Of a stretch of 32,484 nucleotides of DNA, positions 24,484 to 32,425 are shown in pieces; positions within the stretch are counted from its first letter, which is position 1, and the number at the start of each line of letters is the position of its first letter. The position numbers were made by a program, and so were the translations under genes. Location: positions 1-32,484 of the forward strand of contig VGZX01000017.1 of NCBI GenBank assembly GCA_016872415.1, in the 5' to 3' direction. The DNA comes from SAR202 cluster bacterium (lineage in GTDB: Bacteria > Chloroflexota > Dehalococcoidia > Lucifugimonadales > Australimonadaceae). The notes beneath the pieces are model-generated. The model did no database searches, was not told the origin of the DNA, and saw nothing but the letters and a program-made list of their open reading frames with translations.

Positions 24484-25317
24484 CTAGGCGACCTCTTGGA
24501 GCCACCCGATCACGAGGCGGTTCCACTCCTCCGGTCGCTCGTGCTGCGGCCAATGACCCGCGTGCCCGAAAATGTGCAGCCGCGCGTTCGGCATCCGCCA
24601 GATCGCCTCGAAGCCGCGGTCCAGCGCCACGTCGCGCTCCGCGGCCCCGAAGATCACCAGCGATGGATGCGGAATCTTGTCCAATTCCGGCCGCATGTCC
24701 TCCACCGGCCCCGTCAGCTTCGCCAGCGCCTCGCGGTAGCCCGGCCGCGTCAGCGACTCGTACCGGAACCGCACGATGTCGTCGTCGATGTGCCTCGGGT
24801 CCGAGAACTGCGTCTCCATCGTCCTCCGCACCATCTCCACTGTCGGGTTCGCCCCCATCCGCATGTTCGCCTTCGGCCCCTCCATCGGGTTCGGGGCGAA
24901 CAACCCCTGCCCCAGCTGCGTCGGCGCGTCCAGCACCAGCTTCTTCGCCCGGTCCGGATGGCGCATCGCGAACCGCATCACCACCGCCGCCCCCGGCGAC
25001 CCGCCATACAAATTGCTCGATCGTATGCCCAGCGCGTCCATGAAGTCCCGCAGCAGGTCGGCGTAGAACACCGTCCGCTGCCCGTTGAACGCCGTGATGT
25101 CCTTGCTCGACTCCCCATGCGGCGGCAGGTTCACCGCCAGAACGCGGTAGTGCCGCGAGAGTCCCTCGAAGTTGCGGTAGAGCTGCCCCCACGCCGTCGC
25201 GCCGATCGCCGTGGCGCCCACGCACACCAATGGCTCGCCGCCGCCCGCCTCGTGGTAGTGGAACGTCAGCCCCTTCGCGTCGATGAACCGGCTCGTGTTC
25301 TCATAGGTCAATGGCAT
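24484..25317 (-). CDS. alpha/beta hydrolase (last gene of the tandem array)
   Basis: A 277-residue alpha/beta hydrolase, the most diverged of the four tandem copies. Seen: a start ENTSRFIDAKGLTFHYHEAG similar to its neighbours, VNLPPHGESSKD, the nucleophile elbow LYGGSPGAAVV (GGSPG), DPRHIDDDIVRFRYESL in the cap region, an acid residue in FGAAERDVALDRG and the histidine in GHAGHWPQHERPEEWNRLVI. The oxyanion region reads LVCVGATAIGATAWGQ, without the HGGGPG of its neighbours. This suggests a different substrate, possibly an ester or epoxide rather than a meta-cleavage product. It lies 125 nt after the next gene of the array and ends at the terminator at 24411-24441. Confidence 0.87.
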   Translation of the reverse strand: MPLTYENTSRFIDAKGLTFHYHEAGGGEPLVCVGATAIGATAWGQLYRNFEGLSRHYRVLAVNLPPHGESSKDITAFNGQRTVFYADLLRDFMDALGIRSSNLYGGSPGAAVVMRFAMRHPDRAKKLVLDAPTQLGQGLFAPNPMEGPKANMRMGANPTVEMVRRTMETQFSDPRHIDDDIVRFRYESLTRPGYREALAKLTGPVEDMRPELDKIPHPSLVIFGAAERDVALDRGFEAIWRMPNARLHIFGHAGHWPQHERPEEWNRLVIGWLQEVA

Positions 25318-25442
25318 CGCTTATGGCACTCCTCGGCAACCGACGTCGTTCGCCCCGCTCGGGGCGCGCCGGCGCCCCCACGACCGCCGGCCCGCGCCGG
25401 CACCCACGGGCCCTGTCGCCGGGCGCCCGCATCGCGCGCGGC

Positions 25443-26294
25443 CTACTTCTCTTGCAGGAAGCTCAACACCAGCCGGTTGAACTGGTCCGACTTCTCGTAC
25501 TGCACCCAGTGTCCGCATTCCGGATACACGTGCAGGCGCGCGTTCGGCATGTGCCAGATCAGCCGCATGCCCCAGTCCAGCGGCGAGAAGCGGTCGTCCC
25601 GCCCCCACACCACCAGCGTTGGGTTCGCGATCTTGTGCAGGTCGAAGGTGTATTCCTTCTGCGGCCCCGTCGACGCCAGCCGCGCCTTGATCTGCTTCGG
25701 GTTCGCCGTCGCCCACCGCATGCGCGCGTCGATCAGCTCGTCGGTCTTGAACTTCTTGTCGTACATGAAAAGCTCGACGATCTTCGCCATGTTCTCGCGC
25801 GTTGGCTCGTGCCACCAATGGTTCAACGCCTTGATGCCGTCCAGCGGCGTCGGCAGCCACGTGCTCGGCCCGTAGCCCGCCGGACCCACCAGCACGATCT
25901 TGCCCACCATCTCCGGGTAATGCAGCGCGAAGTCGATCGTCGTCGCCCCGCCGAACGAGTTGCCCAGGAAGTGCGCCTTCTTCACGCCGATCGCGTCCAA
26001 CAGGCCCTTCATGTGCCGCGCCGCGTGGTGCGTCCGCACCTCGTCCTTGATCGTCAGCGCGTCCGTCTTGCCGTAGTTCGGCGCGTCCCACAGGATCGTG
26101 CGGTAGTGCTCGGCGAACGGACCGATGTTCGTGCTGAAGTTGCTCCACCCGCTCGCGCCCGGCCCGCCGCCGTGCAGCATCACGACGGCCCCCTCGCCCG
26201 TCCCCGCCTCGTTGTAGTGCATGCGGATCCCGTTCACCTGCGCAAACTTGCTCGTGTTCTCGTCCGTCAGCTGCATCGGAGACTTCGTCGTCAT
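25443..26294 (-). CDS. meta-cleavage-product-type alpha/beta hydrolase (BphD-like)
   Basis: A 283-residue alpha/beta hydrolase of the C-C bond hydrolase group (BphD, HsaD, 2-hydroxymuconate-semialdehyde hydrolases). Seen: MLHGGGPGASGWSNFSTNIG, the nucleophile elbow FLGNSFGGATT, PTPLDGIKALNHWWHEPT, the acid residue in VWGRDDRFSPLDWG and the histidine in ECGHWVQYEKSDQFNRLV. These blocks align closely with the BphD of biphenyl degraders from memory. An in-frame extension to 26393 exists, but the ATG at 26294 has AAGGGG 7 nt upstream and a normal start. Long stretches are identical in DNA to the next gene. No dioxygenase or hydratase of a meta pathway is nearby, so the substrate is open. Confidence 0.9.
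   Translation of the reverse strand: MTTKSPMQLTDENTSKFAQVNGIRMHYNEAGTGEGAVVMLHGGGPGASGWSNFSTNIGPFAEHYRTILWDAPNYGKTDALTIKDEVRTHHAARHMKGLLDAIGVKKAHFLGNSFGGATTIDFALHYPEMVGKIVLVGPAGYGPSTWLPTPLDGIKALNHWWHEPTRENMAKIVELFMYDKKFKTDELIDARMRWATANPKQIKARLASTGPQKEYTFDLHKIANPTLVVWGRDDRFSPLDWGMRLIWHMPNARLHVYPECGHWVQYEKSDQFNRLVLSFLQEK
25469..25517. repeat. 49-nt exact repeat, copy 1
   Basis: Identical to 26445-26493 in the 3' coding ends of two neighbouring hydrolase genes. It covers the catalytic His segment (GHWVQYEKSDQFNRLV). Identity at synonymous positions shows a recent duplication or gene conversion. Confidence 0.85.
26122..26180. repeat. 59-nt exact repeat, copy 1
   Basis: Identical to 27095-27153, coding for the HGGGPG oxyanion segment of the two neighbouring hydrolases; the match continues for about 25 nt more on one side with a single mismatch. 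Confidence 0.85.
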
Positions 26295-26418
26295 GTGCTG
26301 CCCCTTCGCATTGGTTCCGCGTTCGCCGGTTGCCCACCGCCCGACCAAGCGATTCATCGTGCCAGCGTCAGGCGATGGGCAGCCGGCGGGCATCCCGCGC
26401 TGCGGCGGCGTAGGCCGC

Positions 26419-27255
26419 CTAGCCGTTTTGCAGGAAGTCGAGTACCAGCCGGTTGAACTGGTCCGACTTCTCGTACTGCACCCAGTGTCCGCACTGGGGA
26501 AACACGTGCAGCTGCGCGTTCGGCAGGTGCCAGGTCAACCGCAGCGCCCAGTCCAGCGGCGAGAAGCGGTCGTCGCGGCCCCAAATCACCAGCGTCGGCG
26601 CCTTGATCTTGTGCAACTCGGGCGTGTAGTCCATCAGCCCGCCCGTGCTCTTGTTGCGCGCCTCGATGTGCTCCGGCTTCGACATCGCCGCGTTGAACCG
26701 GCGCCCCACCAGCTCGTCGGTCTTGAACTTCTGATCGTAGACGAAAATGTCAACGATCTCCTTCATCGCTTCCTTCGTCCTGACGTGCCACCATGCATTC
26801 AGCGCCTTGATGCCCTCCAGCGGCGTCGGCCCGAAAATGCTCTGGCCGTAACCCGCCGCGCCCATCAGCACCAGCTTGTGCACCGCCTCCGGGTACAGCA
26901 GCACGAACGCCAGCGACGTCGCCCCGCCGAACGAGTTGCCGATGAACGACACCTTCTTGATCCCCAGCTGGTCCAGCCCCTTCTTGATCGCCTTGGCGTT
27001 GTAATGCGCCCGCTCTTCGTTGATCACCACCGGGTCCGACTTGCCGAACTGCGGCATGTCGAACAGCATCGTGCGGTAGTGCTCGGCGAACGGGCCGATG
27101 TTCGTGCTGAAGTTGCTCCACCCGCTCGCGCCCGGCCCGCCGCCGTGCAGCATGATCACCGCGTCGCCGCTGCCCGCCTCGTTGTAGTGCAGCTTGATGT
27201 CGCCCGCCTGAACGAACTTGCTCGTGCTCTGCTCCGTCAACGCCGTCGTCGCCAT
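26419..27255 (-). CDS. meta-cleavage-product-type alpha/beta hydrolase (BphD-like)
   Basis: A 278-residue paralogue of the preceding array member. Seen: MLHGGGPGASGWSNFSTNIG, FDMPQFGKSDPVV, the elbow FIGNSFGGATS, YGQSIFGPTPLEGIKAL, a cap region with MKEIVDIFVYDQKFKTDELV, the acid residue in IWGRDDRFSPLDW and the His in QCGHWVQYEKSDQFNRLV. The family hydrolyses C-C bonds of ring-cleavage products. The ATG at 27255 has AAAGGAG 5 nt upstream; a start seven codons earlier is less well placed. Neighbours: 40 nt after the first array gene and 124 nt before the third, so one transcript is likely. Confidence 0.91.
   Translation of the reverse strand: MATTALTEQSTSKFVQAGDIKLHYNEAGSGDAVIMLHGGGPGASGWSNFSTNIGPFAEHYRTMLFDMPQFGKSDPVVINEERAHYNAKAIKKGLDQLGIKKVSFIGNSFGGATSLAFVLLYPEAVHKLVLMGAAGYGQSIFGPTPLEGIKALNAWWHVRTKEAMKEIVDIFVYDQKFKTDELVGRRFNAAMSKPEHIEARNKSTGGLMDYTPELHKIKAPTLVIWGRDDRFSPLDWALRLTWHLPNAQLHVFPQCGHWVQYEKSDQFNRLVLDFLQNG
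26445..26493. repeat. 49-nt exact repeat, copy 2
   Basis: Second copy of the repeat at 25469-25517, at the same relative place in the neighbouring paralogous gene. Confidence 0.85.
27095..27153. repeat. 59-nt exact repeat, copy 2
   Basis: Second copy of the repeat at 26122-26180, at the same relative place in the neighbouring paralogous gene. Confidence 0.85.
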
Positions 27256-27295
27256 CGTGGCTCCTTTCCGCTCCACGCGATTGTGCTTCCCGCCG

Positions 27296-28132
27296 CTACG
27301 AGTGGTCGATGAAGTCGACCAACGCCCGGTTGAACTCGTCCGCCTTTTCGAACTGCGCCCAGTGGCCGCACTTGTTGAAGAACAGCAGCGTCGAGTTCTC
27401 CAGCAGCGAGAAGAGCTGCATGCTCCCCTCCATTGGCACCACCCGATCGTAGCGGCCGTGGATGATGAGGCTCTTGTGCTTCGTGTTTCGCAGCGCCGGC
27501 ACCAGGTCGCGGCTCCGCATCAGCCCGGCCTTCAAGATCTGCGCCGCCTCCGGTCGCGCCGTCGCCGCCTTCACCCGCTGCTGCAACAGCTCGTCCGTCG
27601 CGAACGACGCGTCGTAGCACATGATGTTGATGAATGCCCGGAACGCCTCCAGCGTCGCCGTGTCGAACAGGCGAAACAACAGCTTCTGCCCTTCCGTCGG
27701 GAACGTCGTGAACAGGTCCACCGCCGGCCCCGGCGTGCCCATCAGCACCATCCGCTCCAGTCGGTCGGGGTAGTCCACGGCGAAGTTCAATGTCGTCATG
27801 CCGCCGAGCGAGTTGCCCACCAGCGTCGCCTTTTGCATGCCCAGCGTGTCCATCAGGTCGCGCACCATCCGTGCCGACACCTGCCCCAACGGCTCCGTCA
27901 ACGGCACCAGGTCGGTCTTGCCGTAGTTCGGCTGGTCCACCAGCAACACCCGGTACTTCTCCGACAGCGGCCCGATGTTGCGGACGAAGTTGCTCCACCC
28001 GCTCGCGCCCGCGCCGCCGCCGTGCAGCAAAATCACGGGATGCCCCGTGCCCGCCTCGTTGTAATGGACCTTGATCTTTCCCGCCTGCGCGAACTTACTC
28101 GTCCCCGGCTCCGTAAGCGTGGCAGTCGACAT
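27296..28132 (-). CDS. meta-cleavage-product-type alpha/beta hydrolase, first gene of the array
   Basis: A 278-residue member of the same group, about as long as its neighbours but more diverged. Seen: LLHGGGAGASGWSNFVRNIG, LVDQPNYGKTDLVPL, elbow LVGNSLGGMTT, PTEGQKLLFRLFDTAT, a cap with INIMCYDASFATDELLQQRV, IIHGRYDRVVPMEG (acid residue) and the histidine in KCGHWAQFEKADEFNRALV. The C-terminal block is even nearer to BphD (GHWAQ-E-ADEFNR) than in the other copies. The ATG has GGAGAGGG about 5 nt upstream, and a promoter is seen about 64 nt before it. It leads the array of four. Confidence 0.9.
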   Translation of the reverse strand: MSTATLTEPGTSKFAQAGKIKVHYNEAGTGHPVILLHGGGAGASGWSNFVRNIGPLSEKYRVLLVDQPNYGKTDLVPLTEPLGQVSARMVRDLMDTLGMQKATLVGNSLGGMTTLNFAVDYPDRLERMVLMGTPGPAVDLFTTFPTEGQKLLFRLFDTATLEAFRAFINIMCYDASFATDELLQQRVKAATARPEAAQILKAGLMRSRDLVPALRNTKHKSLIIHGRYDRVVPMEGSMQLFSLLENSTLLFFNKCGHWAQFEKADEFNRALVDFIDHS

Positions 28133-28195
28133 GGAATCCCTCTCCGCCGGCGAATTCCGCCGGCCGCATCGTTACGCCATGCAAATGGCGCGCCG

Positions 28196-28224
28196 AGCGT
28201 ATCAGGGGGCGTCGCGAGTGACAA
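28196..28224 (-). promoter_or_regulatory. promoter of the four-hydrolase array
   Basis: Minus strand: TTGTCA (28219-28224, 5/6), a 17-nt spacer and TACGCT (28196-28201) with an upstream TGA forming an extended -10. Confidence 0.45.
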
Positions 28225-28453
28225 GGTGCGGCACGCGGAGCGGGCGGTCGAGCCCGCCGGTCACGCCGTCGGGCCGTGGAAAAGGTGGACGGGCGGCGGC
28301 GCTCCCGTCTTCGTGGCGACGGCGCGCCTCGCCCGACAGCGCCGCAACGCACGGCGCTATTCGCGGGGGCGTCGCGGTCGTTGTCGCGGCGCGCGACCTC
28401 GGGCAGACCGGAGACGCACGACGTCCTCTCCACGACCTCCCATGCACAAAGCA

Positions 28454-28484
28454 GGGGGGCGCTCCAATTATCGGAGCGCCCCCC
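28454..28484 (-). terminator. terminator of the sdhABE unit
   Basis: A perfect 12-bp stem (GGGGGGCGCTCC with GGAGCGCCCCCC) and a 7-nt loop, followed on the minus strand by TGCTTTGTG. It lies 65 nt after the sdhE stop. The stem-then-TGCTTT layout matches the terminator at 11017-11042. Confidence 0.75.
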
Positions 28485-28548
28485 CCCGGTGAAATAGCGT
28501 TCGTATTGGCCGGCCGCCGGCATCGGCCGCCGATTGCCGCGTGAATGC

Positions 28549-29436
28549 CTAGGCGCGCACGCTGGCCTTGTCCAGTATCGCCTTCGCGCTCACCATGTGC
28601 CGGTAGATGCCCAACTCCTTCGCGCCGATGCCCAACGCCAGGCCAATCAGCTGCGGCAGGTGCAGCACAGGCATCTTCAAGCCGCTGCCGCGAAGCGCCT
28701 GCGCCTTCGGCTGCTGCGCGTCCAGGTTCAGATGGCACAGCGGGCACGGCGTCACCATCGTGTCGGCGCCATGATCGTGCGCGTCGTGCGTGTGGTTCGC
28801 CACCATCGTCAGCGAGTTCTTCTCGTTGATCACGCCCAGCGGGAAGCCGCAGCACTTCGTCCGGCCCGGGAAGTTCACCGGCTCACCGCCGCATGCTTCG
28901 ATGATCTGCTCCAGGTACTGTCCACGGCCGGGGTTGTCGTCCAGGCCCAGCGCCCACGACGGCCGCAAGATGTAGCAGCCGTAGAACGGCGCCACCTTCA
29001 CGTCCTTCAGCGGCCTCGTCACCATCGACTTCAGCTTCTCGATGCCCACCTCCTCCACCACCACCCACGCCAGGTTCTTGATCACGATGCGGCCCGTGTA
29101 CTGCAAGCCTTCGATCTGCAGCTCCTTGTTGATCTCGTCCAGGTACGCCTCGTTCTGCAGCATCCGGTAGTTCGCCTGCGACATCACGCCCTGGCACGTC
29201 GAGCAGATGTTCATGATGGTCGTGAGGCCCATCCGCTCCGCCATGGCGAAGGTTCGCGCGTTCAGCGTGTCGCCTAGCTTCTGGCCCTTCTCCTGCAGCA
29301 CGCCGGCGCCCGTGCACGACGTGCCCACGATCTCCTCCAGCTCCAGGCCCAGCCGGCCCGCGATCGCCATGGTGGCCGTGTAGAGCTCGGGCGTGCCGCC
29401 ACGGGACACACAGCCGGGATAGAAGGCGTATTTCAT
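28549..29436 (-). CDS. sdhE: succinate dehydrogenase HdrB-like subunit (SdhE/class E type)
   Basis: A 295-residue protein with two CCG (cysteine-rich) domains as in heterodisulfide reductase subunit B. In class E succinate dehydrogenases and methylmenaquinol:fumarate reductases this subunit replaces the usual haem-containing membrane anchor. Seen: N-terminal domain with C9, then TSCTGAG (C41, with Ser in place of the paired Cys) and NICSTC (C78, C81). The C-terminal domain is complete: FYGCYIL, TKCCGFPLG and TPCPLCHLN. No transmembrane helix or signal peptide is seen. It follows sdhB by 76 nt on the same strand and ends the unit before a terminator. Stand-alone HdrB is unlikely because sdhA and sdhB are directly upstream. 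Confidence 0.88.
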   Translation of the reverse strand: MKYAFYPGCVSRGGTPELYTATMAIAGRLGLELEEIVGTSCTGAGVLQEKGQKLGDTLNARTFAMAERMGLTTIMNICSTCQGVMSQANYRMLQNEAYLDEINKELQIEGLQYTGRIVIKNLAWVVVEEVGIEKLKSMVTRPLKDVKVAPFYGCYILRPSWALGLDDNPGRGQYLEQIIEACGGEPVNFPGRTKCCGFPLGVINEKNSLTMVANHTHDAHDHGADTMVTPCPLCHLNLDAQQPKAQALRGSGLKMPVLHLPQLIGLALGIGAKELGIYRHMVSAKAILDKASVRA

Positions 29437-29512
29437 GTCGCTTATTCCTCTAGCCGCTTTCGCGGATGTCAGTCTCGACGTCGGCAGGGCCCGGCCCCGC
29501 CGTTCCCGGCCC

Positions 29513-30493
29513 TTAGTGCGCCCCGGCCTTCGCCGGCTGCTTGCGCTCCAGCCGCTTCATCAACCGGGCAATGTTCTCGTGGCCCGGCCGCTTCTTGTGC
29601 AGCGGCCCTGGCAGCGGCATCTTGCCCCGCATCAGCATCTTGATGCCGAACGGCGCCTCCGACAGCAGCTTCGGCAGGTTGAACCGGCCCCACGAGTCCA
29701 CCGCCAGGTCCGTCTCGTTCAGCCAGCCGCTGTGCTCCACCGACCGCGCGAACGACGCCACGTGGCGGTAGCCCGGCGTGTTCGTCATCCCCGCATCCAT
29801 GATGTGCTCGCGCAGCTCCATGATGCGGTCCATCGGCGCCACGCCCTTCGGGCACACCTCCACGCACATGTAGCACCGCGTGCAGTCCCACGCACCTGCG
29901 TACTCGTTCATCACCTCCAAACGCTGCCGCGCCTGGCCGTCGCGCGGGTCCGCCACGAACCGGTACGACTTCGCGAGCGCCGCCGGCCCAATGAAGTTCT
30001 TGTCTACTTCCAGCGCCGTGCAGTCCGACACGCAAGCGCCGCACATGATGCAGCCCATTGGCGTCAGCAGGTTGAGCATCGACTCGTTCGAGGCGATGTA
30101 TTCCTCCTCCGGCTCCGGGCCTTTCGGTTGCAAGTACGGCTGCACCGCGCGCACCTTGCCCCAGAACAGGTCCAGGTCCACCACCAGGTCCTTCACCACG
30201 TGCTGGTTGCCCATCGGCTCGACTCTGATCGGCTCGCCCTTCGGCGCCATCACCGTCACGCGGGTCTTGCAGCCCAGCCGCGCCTGATCGTTGATCCGCA
30301 TGGCGCACGAGCCGCAAATGGCGGCGCGGCACGAACACCGCACGGCCAGGCTCGGGTCATCCTGCTCGCGCACTTGGATCAGCGCGTCCAGCACCGTGTA
30401 GTGCTCGGGCACGTCCAGCGTGTATTCCTGCACCGTCGACTTCTCACCGCTCGCCTCGGGGTCGTACCGATTCACCTGTAAGGTCGTTTTCAT
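29513..30493 (-). CDS. sdhB: succinate dehydrogenase iron-sulfur subunit
   Basis: A 326-residue electron-transfer subunit, larger than E. coli SdhB (about 240). Seen: a plant-type [2Fe-2S] site C55-C60-C63-C75 (CSCRAAICGSC), a ferredoxin [4Fe-4S] site CIMCGACVSDC (C148-C158), and CTRCYMCVEVCP (C204-C214). In ordinary SdhB the last site lacks one cysteine and holds [3Fe-4S]. Here all four are present, as described for class E enzymes, predicting a second [4Fe-4S]. The last 90 residues are basic and unlike ordinary SdhB. The ATG has AGGAGA about 10 nt upstream. It passes electrons from SdhA towards SdhE. Confidence 0.93.
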   Translation of the reverse strand: MKTTLQVNRYDPEASGEKSTVQEYTLDVPEHYTVLDALIQVREQDDPSLAVRCSCRAAICGSCAMRINDQARLGCKTRVTVMAPKGEPIRVEPMGNQHVVKDLVVDLDLFWGKVRAVQPYLQPKGPEPEEEYIASNESMLNLLTPMGCIMCGACVSDCTALEVDKNFIGPAALAKSYRFVADPRDGQARQRLEVMNEYAGAWDCTRCYMCVEVCPKGVAPMDRIMELREHIMDAGMTNTPGYRHVASFARSVEHSGWLNETDLAVDSWGRFNLPKLLSEAPFGIKMLMRGKMPLPGPLHKKRPGHENIARLMKRLERKQPAKAGAH

Positions 30494-30540
30494 TAGTCAG
30501 CGTCTCCTCATGCGCTCGATCCTCAACCGGCCTTCCTGTC

Positions 30541-30571
30541 CATCTCCCCAGGAGATGCCCGCCGCGGCGGG
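30541..30571. other. two adjacent inverted repeats between sdhA and sdhB
   Basis: CATCTCC-cca-GGAGATG (30541-30557, 7-bp stem) is directly followed by the perfect palindrome CCCGCCGCGGCGGG (30558-30571). They sit in the 149-nt gap between the two coding regions and could act as processing or partial-termination structures on the transcript. Confidence 0.5.
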
Positions 30572-30642
30572 ACCGAGCGGGGCATGTGCTCGCGCCGGAT
30601 GCTCGCGGCAACCCCGGCGAACGTTTGTCCTAACATTCCATC

Positions 30643-32349
30643 CTAATACACACGGGCCTGCGGCTGCCACTTTGTGATCGTCACCGGCAGCGTGCCGGCC
30701 ACCGGCCCATCCGGGCCCATGATGGTCGTCGTGTGCTTCAGCCAGTTCGCATCATCGCGGTTCGGCATGTCGCGCCGCGCGTGCGCGCCCCGGCTCTCCT
30801 TTCGCAGCAGGCCGCCCGAGCAGATCGCCTCGGCGCAGTCCAGCATGAAGCCAAGCTCCATGTGGAAGATCAAGTCCGTGTTATACACCTTGCCCTTGTG
30901 GCCCACCGGCAAGGTCTTGTACCGGTCCTTCAGCTCCTTGACCTTCTTCGCGGCCGTCTGCATGCCCTGCTCGGTGCGGTACACCGCCAGGTGCTCGTCC
31001 ATCGTCTTGCCCATCTCCAGGCGCACGTTCGCCACCGAGTCCTTCTTGGCCGGCCGGTCGAACACCGCCTTGATGGCGTGCTCGCGGTCCTTCAAGTGCG
31101 CGTCCGACACATGGAAATCCGGCTGCGATTTCGCATACGCCGTCGCCACCTCGCCCGCGCGCTTGCCGAACACCACCGTCTCCAACAGCGAATTCGCACC
31201 TAGCCGGTTGCCGCCGTGCACGCTCACGCACGCCGTCTCGCCCGCCGCGAACAGGCCCTTGACGCCCCGCCAGCGGTTCTGGCCCGACTCGTCCCACGTG
31301 CGCGTGTCCACGTCCGTCTTGATCCCGCCCATGATGTAGTGCTGCCCCGGCCGGATCGGCACCGGCGCCTCGGTCATGTCGACGCCCGCGAACTCCAGCG
31401 CCGCCTCGTGGATGTAGCGCAGCTTGCGGAGGATGTTCTCCTTGCCCAGGTGGCGCAGGTCCAGCAGCACGCAGCCGTCGACGCCGCGCCCCTCTTCGAT
31501 CTCGGTCGTCTCCGAGCGCGAAACCACGTCCCGCGACGCCAGCTCCTTCATCTTCGGCGCGTACTTCTCCATGAAGCGTTCGCCCTTGCTGTTCAGCAGA
31601 TACGCGCCCTCGCCGCGCGCCGCCTCGCTCAACAGCACCCCGTTGCCCTTCAGCGTCGTCGGGTGATACTGCACCATCTCCATGTCCATCAACGTCGCGC
31701 CCACCCGGTAGGCCAGCGCCATCCCGTCGCCCGTGCAAATCAGCGCGTTGGTGCTCGGCTCGAAGGCCCGCCCCACGCCGCCCGCCGCCAGAATCACCGC
31801 CTTCGCCGTGATCGTCCGCAACCGCCCCGTCAGCATCTCCATCGCGACGACGCCCTTGCAGACGCCGTCCTCCACGATCAAGTCCGTGACGAACCACTCC
31901 TCGTACGACCGCACGCCGGACTTCATGATCTGCTCATACATCACGTGCAGGATCGCCTGCCCCGTGATGTCGGCCACGAAGAAGGTGCGCGCATACGAGG
32001 CGCCGCCGAACGCGCGCGTGCCCAGCCGCCCGTTCTCGTCGCGGTTGAAGATCACGCCCATGTGCTCCAGATCGATGATCTCGCGCGGCGCGTCGTTGCA
32101 CATTAACTCAATGGCGTCCTGGTCGCCCAGGTAGTCGCTACCCTTCACCGTGTCATAGATGTGCGACTCGGTGGAGTCGTTCTCGCCGCGCAACGCCGCG
32201 TTGATGCCGCCTTGCGCCGCGTTCGAGTGGCTACGCACCGGATGCACCTTGCTCAACATTGCGACGTTCGCCCCCGCGCGATACGCGGCGATGGCGGCGC
32301 GCATCCCCGCGAGGCCGGCTCCGACTACCAGGATGTCATGGTCTGCCAT
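30643..32349 (-). CDS. sdhA: succinate dehydrogenase/fumarate reductase flavoprotein subunit
   Basis: A 568-residue flavoprotein that oxidises succinate to fumarate (or the reverse) and passes electrons to SdhB. Seen: Rossmann motif [16 protein letters not shown], the covalent-FAD histidine in [12 protein letters not shown] (H41), [45 protein letters not shown] with the substrate His, and [20 protein letters not shown]. The C-terminal [14 protein letters not shown] is also present. No Tat signal is present, so it is expected to face the cytoplasm. The ATG at 32349 was preferred over one 11 codons earlier: the family starts just before the Rossmann strand and AGGGAAGG lies about 4 nt upstream. 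It leads the sdhA-sdhB-sdhE unit. Confidence 0.96.
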   Translation of the reverse strand: MADHDILVVGAGLAGMRAAIAAYRAGANVAMLSKVHPVRSHSNAAQGGINAALRGENDSTESHIYDTVKGSDYLGDQDAIELMCNDAPREIIDLEHMGVIFNRDENGRLGTRAFGGASYARTFFVADITGQAILHVMYEQIMKSGVRSYEEWFVTDLIVEDGVCKGVVAMEMLTGRLRTITAKAVILAAGGVGRAFEPSTNALICTGDGMALAYRVGATLMDMEMVQYHPTTLKGNGVLLSEAARGEGAYLLNSKGERFMEKYAPKMKELASRDVVSRSETTEIEEGRGVDGCVLLDLRHLGKENILRKLRYIHEAALEFAGVDMTEAPVPIRPGQHYIMGGIKTDVDTRTWDESGQNRWRGVKGLFAAGETACVSVHGGNRLGANSLLETVVFGKRAGEVATAYAKSQPDFHVSDAHLKDREHAIKAVFDRPAKKDSVANVRLEMGKTMDEHLAVYRTEQGMQTAAKKVKELKDRYKTLPVGHKGKVYNTDLIFHMELGFMLDCAEAICSGGLLRKESRGAHARRDMPNRDDANWLKHTTTIMGPDGPVAGTLPVTITKWQPQARVY

Positions 32350-32396
32350 TCGACCTTCCCTGCCCGTTGTGATGGAATGCACGATTAACCTTTGTG

Positions 32397-32425
32397 ACTA
32401 TAGCACCGCATCTCCACCGGCACAA
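32397..32425 (-). promoter_or_regulatory. promoter of the sdhABE unit
   Basis: Minus strand: TTGTGC (32420-32425), a 17-nt spacer and TATAGT (32397-32402, 5/6), 47 nt before the sdhA start. Confidence 0.55.

Larger units (their letters stand above)
28133..28548. other. 416-nt intergenic region between sdhE and the hydrolase array
   Basis: It holds no credible gene: the open frames on both strands are Arg-rich shadows without binding sites. It contains the promoter of the hydrolase array near 28196-28224, a small inverted repeat (CCGGCG...CGCCGG) just before the array's first gene, and the sdh terminator at 28454-28484. Confidence 0.6.

Noticed and set aside
28133..28548. Frames of 140-220 residues on the minus strand across the intergenic region
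   Set aside because: They run through the sdh terminator hairpin and the array promoter and have no family resemblance.
28549..29436. Stand-alone heterodisulfide reductase or glycolate oxidase iron-sulfur subunit
   Set aside because: It lies directly after sdhA and sdhB on the same strand, and SdhB has the matching class E cysteine set.
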